From: Algoriphagus oliviformis
GTDB lineage: Bacteria; Bacteroidota; Bacteroidia; Cytophagales; Cyclobacteriaceae
DNA: 64,000 bases
Assembly: GCF_017254915.1 (NCBI RefSeq)
Contig: NZ_JAFKCT010000010.1
Span: 52,669 to 116,668 of the forward strand
Direction of reading: 5' to 3'
Under the pieces are notes generated by a model. That model had not been told where the DNA came from. It was given only the letters and a program-made list of their open reading frames with translations, and ran no database searches. Position 1 is the stretch's first letter; each line of letters starts with the position of its first letter. Below, one piece after another: positions 57,509 through 64,000 of this stretch. A program made the position numbers and the translations under genes.

Positions 57509-58621
57509 ATGAAAAGTATATGGCCTCCACCGGTGATCCAGTTGTCTGGGACAAATCCCCGCATTAAATGGCTCAGTGACAAAATGAGGCCTTTCATCGA
57601 GAGGCCAATCTTGATTTTGGCTGTCCCCTGGATAGTGTATCCTACCGTTGATATCATTTCCACCGTCTACCTCAAGCTGGAGTCAAACGGTATCCCCTTC
57701 GCGCTGGTCACTACGGTCATAGGCTTTTTGACTTCCTGTATTTATTTTTTCTGGCTGATTCCCTCTTTTTTTTACTCTAAGCGTACATTGTTCATTGCGG
57801 GTATCTCCATGGCTTCAATAGCCGTTTTGGCTTTGACAAAGTATGTCATGTTTTGGGCTACAGGCATCGTCGACTATGCCTTCGGTGATTTTGTGGTGTA
57901 TGAACTCATGAGGCAGCTGGTGTTTTTTCCGGTCACTATGACGGTCTGGGCCGTGTACATGCTTATCCGGGCGCTTCAGGAAAAACACAAAACCGAAATC
58001 AGGCTGGACAAACTGAGCATTGACTACAGGAATGCGCGCCTTAGCCCCCATTTTATGTTGAACCTGATCGGTGATATCTCCACCAAGTCGCTCAGGTATT
58101 CGCCGGAGCTCTTTGAGGATCTCAACCATTTCATTACCATACTCCGCTATGCCTATCTCGATACCGACAAATTCAATTCCCTGGCGTCGGAGGTAGAGGC
58201 GTTGCAATCCTATCTACACGGCCAGAAGGTGCGCTTTGAAGAGAGCTTTTGTTTCCAGGAAGACATCGACGCTTCCCTGCTTGAAAAAGATGAGCTGTAT
58301 ATGCCCAAACTTTTGCTGATCACGCTAATTGAGAATGTGTTCAAACACGGGATATTCCAGGATGCGGACTATCCGGTAATAATTAGCGCGGGAATAGCCC
58401 ATGACGACAGTGCTTTGCAGGTTTTTTGCTTTTCCACGACAAACAAGGTGGGTAAAACACCACCCTTGGAGAAAAGTGGCTTTGGTATCGACACCGTCAG
58501 AAATATCATCGACTATTTTTTTCCAAATGCGGAACTCAACACAGCCTCCAACGGGGCTGTCTTCTCCCTTAACCTAACGATCCCCTATGCGACACCCAAT
58601 CAAACTTGGCCTGATCGATGA
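57509..58621 (+). CDS. LytS/YehU-type sensor histidine kinase
   Basis: 370 residues from the ATG at 57509 (another ATG at 57581 gives 24 fewer). Four membrane helices, about 33-54, 62-84, 93-112 and 126-152, then the His_kinase domain with phospho-acceptor His181 in RLSPHFMLNLIGDIS and an ATPase domain with LITLIENVFKHG (about 270-281) and GFGIDTVRNIIDYFF. Family partner of LytTR regulators. Its stop overlaps the regulator gene start by 35 bp, so both are made together. No extracellular sensor domain, so the signal is probably sensed in the membrane. Confidence 0.9.
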   Translation: MKSIWPPPVIQLSGTNPRIKWLSDKMRPFIERPILILAVPWIVYPTVDIISTVYLKLESNGIPFALVTTVIGFLTSCIYFFWLIPSFFYSKRTLFIAGISMASIAVLALTKYVMFWATGIVDYAFGDFVVYELMRQLVFFPVTMTVWAVYMLIRALQEKHKTEIRLDKLSIDYRNARLSPHFMLNLIGDISTKSLRYSPELFEDLNHFITILRYAYLDTDKFNSLASEVEALQSYLHGQKVRFEESFCFQEDIDASLLEKDELYMPKLLLITLIENVFKHGIFQDADYPVIISAGIAHDDSALQVFCFSTTNKVGKTPPLEKSGFGIDTVRNIIDYFFPNAELNTASNGAVFSLNLTIPYATPNQTWPDR

Positions 58622-59312
58622 CGAGGTTTTGGCATTGGAACGACTCAGTTATTTTATTTCAGGGATTCCCGGATATAAAGTAGAATTCGCCGTGACCGAC
58701 CCTCATGAAGGCTTACGTTTGGCAACGGAAAAAACCTGCGATATCCTGATAACCGATGTCCAAATGCAAGCGCTGAACGGGCTTCTGATTTCCGAACGCA
58801 TGGAGGAATTGGGAATACCGGTGATTATCTGCTCCGCCTACAAGAAATTCGCCCTTCCAAGCATTGATATTTCCGTTGCCGCCTATATTCTCAAGCCAGT
58901 AGTCGATGTGCTTTCCCTCAAAAGAAAACTTGAAAAAGTGGCCAGAAAAATCACCAGTGAGGCTGTCCTCCCCGAGCCTGTCCGGGATTACTTCTTGGTA
59001 GAGGACTACGTGACATTTGGCTTTACCAAGGTCGCATTTGGGAAACTGCTATACGTCGAACAAATTCAGAACTACACCTATTTTCACGCCCCACCACAGG
59101 TGTACAAACAGCGGTCTACCATTCAGTCCGTAGAAAAGGTGCTTCCCAATTCGATGTTTGCGCGAATTCACAAATCCTTTATTGTCAATTTGGACAAAGT
59201 GGTGAAAATCCTGCCCAACGAGGTAATTCTTGAAAATGGAAAAAGCCTGGTTCTTACCAGAACCTTTCGCGACGCCCTTTTAAATACCTATAAGGTGCTG
59301 GATCGGCAGTAA
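58587..59312 (+). CDS. LytTR-family response regulator (kinase partner)
   Basis: 241 residues. Receiver with Asp11-Asp12 and phospho-acceptor Asp57 (DILITDVQMQALNG), then LytTR DNA-binding domain (about 140-238: GKLLYVEQIQNYTYFH, ARIHKSFIVNLDKVVKI). Its 5' end overlaps the kinase gene, its 3' end overlaps the convergent LanB gene by 25 bp. Plausible target is the promoter of LanB or of the HTH genes; I see no classical LytTR double site. Not closely similar to the LytTR protein at 26.9 kb outside the family motifs. Confidence 0.93.
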   Translation: MRHPIKLGLIDDEVLALERLSYFISGIPGYKVEFAVTDPHEGLRLATEKTCDILITDVQMQALNGLLISERMEELGIPVIICSAYKKFALPSIDISVAAYILKPVVDVLSLKRKLEKVARKITSEAVLPEPVRDYFLVEDYVTFGFTKVAFGKLLYVEQIQNYTYFHAPPQVYKQRSTIQSVEKVLPNSMFARIHKSFIVNLDKVVKILPNEVILENGKSLVLTRTFRDALLNTYKVLDRQ

Positions 59313-61867
59313 AGCGACTTTCCAAGCAGTCCGTAAATCCCGTACATCACCCGCCGCTCTTGCAAGTAGGTGTCTAGTGGAAAGGCACGGTTGCAACACA
59401 TATGGAGTTGGTTTGGGATGATTCTCAGAAGTTCTTCTGGCGTTGCACTCGCAAGACTTCTTCCGATTGCCTGGAATGATTCTATGCCTAGAGTTTCGTC
59501 CAGGCGGCTTGGCCTTAAATCAGTCACCCGGTACCGAGGACGCTCCTTGGACGGGATCTGCTTTAGCAATCCTCGGAGATAGCGGAAAAACTCGAGCTGA
59601 ATCCCCGTCATCTCGATCAGACAATGGTAACGGTTGGTGATCCATGCCAATCGTCGGCCAGGCTCCCAGCTCAAGATCGGAGGTATATTACGGCAGTCGT
59701 CTCCAAGAAAAATTGCTTCAGACTCGAGGTGAAAGAGGGACTCGGAACATGAAATGCCTTGATTGGCCAGGCTGTATTTTTCAAACTCCGGATAATAGTC
59801 TCCAAACTGTACTGAGTCGACCCATCCGCTTTTGCGGAGCGAATCTTCAAGTTCGCATCGTATGTGCCTGAGTGAATCGGGATCTGCAAGATGGATTCGC
59901 AATCGAATTTCCTTTACGTCAGAATCATAAAAAAGACAGTACCAGCGATGCAGTTGAAATTTGCTTTTTATTTCCCTGATAAGTTGGGGGAGCGCCTTTG
60001 CCAGAAAAGGGATCAGGTAGGTCTCTTTAATGCCTATCCGCGCATAGATCCACCCGGCGTCGCTGTCAACGATACGGTTTAAAAACCCGAGGGGAGTTTC
60101 AGCCTTTTTTTTCCCTCGCCAGAAATACACCATTTGGGGGTAGAGCTGCTGGCCGTTGTCTGCTTGGAATGGCGACGATTGTATCCATGGACATTCATAG
60201 AGCGTGATTTCTGTCAGTCGCCTAAGTTCCTCCCAAAGAAAGCCCAGTTCTATGGGGTCGGTCCAATCCACTACGAGCTCGCGGTCTAAATGGCCTGCTT
60301 GTACGGGACAGGCTATGCCGGAGTTTTGCAGGAATTCGAATAGCTCATTTTTTGATTTATGATCCCGGGAATTCAGTATCCACCGTGTCCCCTGCAGAAT
60401 TACACCTTTCCAAGTAAGTCGCGGGACGTATCTGCTGTTTTGAAATGCGGGGTCTTGATAGGGAAGGAAGCGGTATTGATCCTGGTTGGCTATTTCCCAT
60501 TGCATACGGGAAAGCGGATGGCTAATCTGCTCAGGATTGATCGGATGCTGAACTATGGGAATGACCTGGGTACCCAACCTTTGGCTATACAATACCATTC
60601 GGTTTTCCCTGAGTCCCAATAGAAGATCCTCTGTTCCCAATCGGCACTGGTTTTTTCCGCTTGGACCAAAGGGATAAATGGTATAGCGAAAGATGTTTTC
60701 ATGCCTCGCGATATAGTTTGACTTGGATGATTCGAAAAAGACGATATCCGCAAGCACCGCATCTGACGGACTTTTGCCGTGTTTTTCGATAAGGAATTGT
60801 TTGACCGATGGAGCTAGGCTGAATCTCCCCGAATAGGCAAATGGGCGGTTACAGACTATATTTTCTACAAAAACCTCGTTCTCTCCCAAAACCTTGAAAG
60901 CGATTTGGAGATGGTCCAAATCCGTTTGTTTGTCTTGAAAACACGTACTCAAATCGAAAGTTCGCGATTGTTTCCAAAGCTGTTGCATAAGCTCGGCATT
61001 GGAGCCTGAATCGGGTTTGATGGGAAATAAAGGTTTGAAGAATTCATGTTGGTGGGCCAGCAGGGAGATTGGCACAAAGCGATCGTCAAAACTATGGCTA
61101 AACCAAGCCTTGAACTTCCCGAGATAGTCGCTTTCGACTGGCACGAAAAGATTGCCGATTTCTGTAACCAGATGTTCCAGTTTTTCTTGGACAGCACGGT
61201 TCACGGACAGTTTTGAAACCAGCATGACGTCTATTCCCAAATCCCCTCTACTGCTGGATACCTCAACGAAGTCTTCCGAAACAACCACTCCCGACTCCAA
61301 AAGCATCTTCCAGATGCGGTGGAGATATTCCTTGTTTTTCGTTTTAAAGAAGGTCTTGAATGTTTCAAAATCCAGTTTGTGGCATTTTTCAAAATAGGCC
61401 AAAAGAATTTCAAGAAGTGGGTTTTTGTCCAAGAAGCTTATTCTCCAGCCTTCCGATTCAGGGCAGTATGTCCAATAGTGGATCTCTTGGCCATGGACTT
61501 TTAATCCTGGGGCAGCCTGGTAGCTTTTGTCTTCTTGGAATGGCACGTCTGCGCTGATCGGGCCATCCTCGACGATTGGGCTGTAACACAATGGCAATTC
61601 TGCAAGGGTATTGACTCCCCATGTTCCGACACCAACCCCGGCCCACATACCGAACGGCGTGGAGCGATATCGGCCTCTTAGGAGGTATTTGCGGATTTTG
61701 TTTTTGACAGGCGGAGGCGCCGAACCGTAATCTATCTTTTCGATCTCACTGTAAAGTGAGGCAGAGGAGAGTCTGATTGCTTCTCTGATCCAATCCCAAT
61801 TAGCTTGGATTTGCCTCCCGTCTTTGGGATCAAAGTCCACCAAATGCATTCTGTACAAAAAGTCCAT
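59288..61867 (-). CDS. LanB-type lantibiotic dehydratase
   Basis: 859 residues. The N-terminal part (IREAIRLSSASLYSEIEKI, KNKIRKYLLRGRYRSTPFGMWAGVGVG) is the glutamylation half of LanB proteins, which attach Glu from glutamyl-tRNA to Ser/Thr of a precursor peptide. The last 250 residues, from about 604 (WIYARIGIKETYLIPFLAKALPQL) with LHMCCNRAF near 820, are the elimination half (SpaB_C). A full-length class I enzyme, somewhat short. No LanC, transporter or clear precursor peptide is seen within the window. Convergent with, and overlapping by 25 bp, a LytTR regulator gene that may control it. Confidence 0.85.
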   Translation of the reverse strand: MDFLYRMHLVDFDPKDGRQIQANWDWIREAIRLSSASLYSEIEKIDYGSAPPPVKNKIRKYLLRGRYRSTPFGMWAGVGVGTWGVNTLAELPLCYSPIVEDGPISADVPFQEDKSYQAAPGLKVHGQEIHYWTYCPESEGWRISFLDKNPLLEILLAYFEKCHKLDFETFKTFFKTKNKEYLHRIWKMLLESGVVVSEDFVEVSSSRGDLGIDVMLVSKLSVNRAVQEKLEHLVTEIGNLFVPVESDYLGKFKAWFSHSFDDRFVPISLLAHQHEFFKPLFPIKPDSGSNAELMQQLWKQSRTFDLSTCFQDKQTDLDHLQIAFKVLGENEVFVENIVCNRPFAYSGRFSLAPSVKQFLIEKHGKSPSDAVLADIVFFESSKSNYIARHENIFRYTIYPFGPSGKNQCRLGTEDLLLGLRENRMVLYSQRLGTQVIPIVQHPINPEQISHPLSRMQWEIANQDQYRFLPYQDPAFQNSRYVPRLTWKGVILQGTRWILNSRDHKSKNELFEFLQNSGIACPVQAGHLDRELVVDWTDPIELGFLWEELRRLTEITLYECPWIQSSPFQADNGQQLYPQMVYFWRGKKKAETPLGFLNRIVDSDAGWIYARIGIKETYLIPFLAKALPQLIREIKSKFQLHRWYCLFYDSDVKEIRLRIHLADPDSLRHIRCELEDSLRKSGWVDSVQFGDYYPEFEKYSLANQGISCSESLFHLESEAIFLGDDCRNIPPILSWEPGRRLAWITNRYHCLIEMTGIQLEFFRYLRGLLKQIPSKERPRYRVTDLRPSRLDETLGIESFQAIGRSLASATPEELLRIIPNQLHMCCNRAFPLDTYLQERRVMYGIYGLLGKSLYCRSSTL

Positions 61868-62273
61868 CGCTTTTTGTTTTCAGAATTCCTTAAAAAATAC
61901 CTAAAAGCTGGAATTTGGGGACGAAATGCAGTAGGGAGGGACATGTGACGAAATCAGGCCCCTTCAGCTTTTTGTTTACTCCGGTCTAGCCGTCAAATGG
62001 TTGAGGGCGGAGTCATATGTCAAAGTAATTGATGGACGTCTTTTCAAGTCCAATTTTTTACAAAGAATCCACAGAATCCATAAAATCCACGGGTCTTTTG
62101 CTTTAAGAAATCCACTTATCACCTTAGGTGGGCAATGCTTCGTATGACCAGCCGGATTCTGGGTTGGAAACAGGCCGCAGTAGAGGAAAAGAAAATGGAC
62201 GTCTTTTCTATTTCATCCCGCAGGCAATTTTTGCAGGCAAGCAAAACAGACTTCTGACCAAACACCTCTAACC
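61868..62273. other. Divergent gap between LanB and HTH2 with repeated short motifs
   Basis: Contains shared element copy 2 (next entry) and a 13-bp direct repeat ATGGACGTCTTTT at 62032-62044 and 62195-62207. I looked on the minus strand for a short precursor-like frame for LanB and found none with a ribosome site and a Ser/Thr/Cys-rich end. Confidence 0.55.
61914..61967. promoter_or_regulatory. Shared 55-bp element, copy 2
   Basis: TTTGGGGACGAAATGC, then GTGACGAAATCAGGCCCCTTCAG; the second GACGAAAT starts 27 bp after the first (29 in copy 1). 47 bp upstream of the LanB ATG. A candidate binding site for a regulator of this block. Confidence 0.5.
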
Positions 62274-62468
62274 ATGCTCAAAAAACGATGTGTCATCTAC
62301 CCCAAGGACATCCAGAACATCACTGGCAGGAGTGAGCGCTACGCCCACGCACTAGTCCAAAAAATGAGAAAGTTCTACGGAAAGGGGGAACACCAGTTCA
62401 TTACCCAAGAGGAGTTTTCCGATTTCTCAGGTATTCCACTCGAGCATGTCTCCCAATACATCATCTAG
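62274..62468 (+). CDS. Small HTH-type DNA-binding protein 2
   Basis: 64 residues: CVIYPKDIQNITGRSERYAHALVQKMRKFYGKGEHQFITQEEFSDFSGI, about half identical to protein 1 at 56974 through the core. Both share the pattern Y-x-x-D-I-x-x-x-TGRS-x-x-YA and F/L-x-x-x-EF-x-x-F-x-GI, a winged helix-like fold. Divergent from LanB, so the two HTH genes bracket the LytTR-LanB block. Next gene is DUF6266, 185 bp downstream, a pairing I believe recurs in Bacteroidota. Confidence 0.7.
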   Translation: MLKKRCVIYPKDIQNITGRSERYAHALVQKMRKFYGKGEHQFITQEEFSDFSGIPLEHVSQYII

Positions 62469-62524
62469 TAGGGATAAACTTGGCCCGGGCGAATTTCAGT
62501 GAAGTATCACGATCGACCCATCTT

Positions 62525-62551
62525 CTTCGACTCATCTTCGACTCATCTTCG
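62525..62551 (+). repeat. 11-bp tandem repeat, about 2.5 copies
   Basis: CTTCGACTCAT repeated at 62525 and 62536, with a partial third unit, upstream of the DUF6266 start. The surrounding leader has more CTTCGACTC-like pieces (62559, 62569). Confidence 0.75.
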
Positions 62552-62653
62552 TCTTTTCTTCGACTCAGCATCGACCTAGCCTCGAGGATGAGTTCGGGAA
62601 AAGACCAATTGGAGTCGTTGTTCAACAGGAAATCAAAACCCAAACAATTACAA

Positions 62654-63298
62654 ATGGCAACTTCAAATGAGAGTATCTTGGGCAATGTCTCTGGAAAGCT
62701 AGGAAAGCTCATTATCTACCAGCGTAATGGAAAAATTTGCTTTCGATCCAAGCCTGAAAAAATTTCGGTGCCGCCTTCCGAAAGGCAAATCTACCAAAGA
62801 AAAGCCTTTGCGATAGTCTCCTCAATGTTGGCATCTATCAGGACTGAACTTGAGTTTGGCTTTTCTGGCCTTAGGGGTGAAAATTCCAAACGGGTTGGCA
62901 AGGCAATTTCGCTTGCAGTCAAGAAGGCCGTAGTCAACACCGGAGGGGAGCCGGTTCTTATTGTCGAGAGAATACAGACTTCTGTCGGGGATCTATTGAT
63001 TCCGGAGGAGTGTCAACTGATATGGGATGGGCAAAGTACAGCTCGACTTACCTGGAGGCCGAATTCTTTTGAGGGAAACGGAACTGAAGGTGACCGAATG
63101 TTTTATTTGGCTTACGATCCAGTGTCCAAGCGTAGGTGGAGCGTAGTCGACGGAGGCTACCGAAAAAATGGAAACTTGACCATCCAATTTCCTTGGTCAG
63201 GTCCTCTGGAGGGCAAGTTTTACCACTTCGCATCTTTCTATACCAATCGTAAAGGCAAGATCGAATTTTCAGATTCGGTCTGCCTGGGGAAAATTTGA
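62654..63298 (+). CDS. DUF6266 family protein
   Basis: 214 residues from the ATG at 62654, chosen because it gives the family opening MATSNESILGNVSGKLGKLIIYQ; a start at 62480 would read through the tandem repeat. Further family sequence: CFRSKPEKISVPPSERQIYQRKAF, then beta-rich FYHFASFYTNRKGKIEFSDSVCLG. Function unknown; no signal or membrane helix. The Gly-rich start followed by beta sandwich hints at a secreted or structural protein, which is a guess. Follows HTH2 on the same strand. Confidence 0.8.
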   Translation: MATSNESILGNVSGKLGKLIIYQRNGKICFRSKPEKISVPPSERQIYQRKAFAIVSSMLASIRTELEFGFSGLRGENSKRVGKAISLAVKKAVVNTGGEPVLIVERIQTSVGDLLIPEECQLIWDGQSTARLTWRPNSFEGNGTEGDRMFYLAYDPVSKRRWSVVDGGYRKNGNLTIQFPWSGPLEGKFYHFASFYTNRKGKIEFSDSVCLGKI

Positions 63299-64000
63299 TG
63301 GTAGGGGCTGGTCGGGATTTGCAATCCCGACCCGATATCGTAGGATCTTCAATCCGTCCGCTGTCCGACTTTTGCAATGGAGAACTACCATCCTCCGTCG
63401 TTTGTGTCCCCACAAACGGGGCTATCTCTGGGATTAACCCTAATTACTCTCCGTCCTCCGGCAAATTGCTCGTGATCTTCCCCGTGTTTTCTGTGCCGAA
63501 GGAAATAGCCTTTTCACTTAATTGACGGGCATTCCATCCTTCGTGCCTCAGGATTCCATACCCGGCTATTCACATTTGCCCCCTTCAGGGTCAGTCCGTT
63601 GCATTTCCTTCAGTGGGCTGTCTCCCGATAGATCACTGTTCCCCGACCCCGAAGGCTGTCGAACTTCAACAAGGCATGTGTACCTCAGCCGTTTTTGTCC
63701 TTCCCGACATACGACAACATCACCCACAAACGTGGTCTGTGTCTCACAGACCACGTTATTTCCCTCCTTTGTTTCGTTGTTCGACATTTGCAACGTCGAA
63801 CCACCTATCGTAGGATTTTCATTCCAATTCCTTCTCCGCCATTTGTAAATCCTGCCGACTGGGAATGCCCGCTGCAAACTGAAGCTGCGACAGCTTAATC
63901 CTGCATTTTCCTTCACAAACCTGCAATTTTTTACCAATCGGCAAAATCCGCATAGACTGCACATTCAATTGATAACCAGTGTGCTATCGCTGACCTTGGC
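63299..64000. other. Gene-poor right end with repeats and a long hairpin
   Basis: 700 bp with REP-like pairs and a perfect 13-bp inverted repeat AACGTGGTCTGTG-TCT-CACAGACCACGTT at 63729-63757. Frames of 108-132 codons open on both strands, but they follow the repeat composition and have no ribosome site or known motif, so no gene is called. Confidence 0.6.
63311..63360. repeat. REP-like element pair
   Basis: GTCGGGATTTGCAATCCCGAC at 63311-63331 (7-bp arms), then ATCGTAGGATCTTCAATCCG at 63337-63356. Same two-part order as in the 435-bp tandem units; a diverged one (GTTCGACATTTGCAACGTCGAAC ... ATCGTAGGATTTTCATTCC) lies at about 63,780-63,826, and another at about 35,264-35,310. Confidence 0.85.

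Noticed and set aside
63522-63964. Frames of 108 and 132 codons at the right end
   Set aside because: No ribosome site, no family resemblance, overlapping each other on opposite strands and crossing an inverted repeat.

Overview
The window reads as one contiguous chromosomal piece of a free-living Bacteroidota bacterium, most likely Cytophagales and perhaps Cyclobacteriaceae-like. The pointers are: a gliding/type IX secretion (T9SS) C-terminal domain next to PorP/SprF and OmpA-like genes; a SusC/SusD pair; families I know mainly from Bacteroidota (DUF6520, DUF6266, DUF6503, MauE/DoxX); promoter boxes of the form TAnnTTTG; and several families of short intergenic repeats. The genus is inference only. 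No rRNA, tRNA or CRISPR array was recognised.

Layout. 1-6.1 kb: the 3' part of a giant T9SS cargo adhesin, a PorP/SprF protein and an OmpA/PD40 lipoprotein in one tight operon. 6.1-31.8 kb: mostly housekeeping, sugar and stress genes: an HxlR regulator divergent from a DoxX-like protein, an aldose epimerase, DUF6503, DUF1080, a cupredoxin-headed dehydrogenase, DinB, a glycosyltransferase, a UDG, a frameshifted GH106-type glycosidase, MscS, a cytochrome c/FG-GAP protein, and a phosphorelay made of a 1.4k-residue hybrid kinase facing a hypothetical-Hpt-LytTR operon. 28.4-36 kb carries a diverged segmental duplication: the hypothetical-Hpt pair and a vsr-like gene occur twice, and the second copy lacks the LytTR regulator.

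35.5-47.4 kb is a defence-type island: vsr copy 2; an Abi_2 HEPN gene preceded by what looks like a small terminated RNA; a second HEPN-like gene; a DUF3883 nuclease, class III cyclase-like protein, HNH endonuclease and cytosine-5 methyltransferase in one direction; and, on the other strand in visibly AT-rich DNA, an XRE regulator, a protein with two GHKL ATPase domains (MORC-like N-terminus, histidine-kinase-like C-terminus) and a receiver-like partner. The cyclase-HNH pair and the double-ATPase/receiver pair are the best candidates for undescribed systems.

47.4-64 kb: a repeat cluster; a TlpA-like/SusC/SusD operon facing DUF6520 and MauE genes, interrupted by a 435-bp tandem duplication; a LytS/LytTR two-component pair overlapping the end of a convergent LanB-type lantibiotic dehydratase, flanked on both sides by paralogous small HTH genes; a DUF6266 gene; and a repeat-rich right end without a convincing gene.
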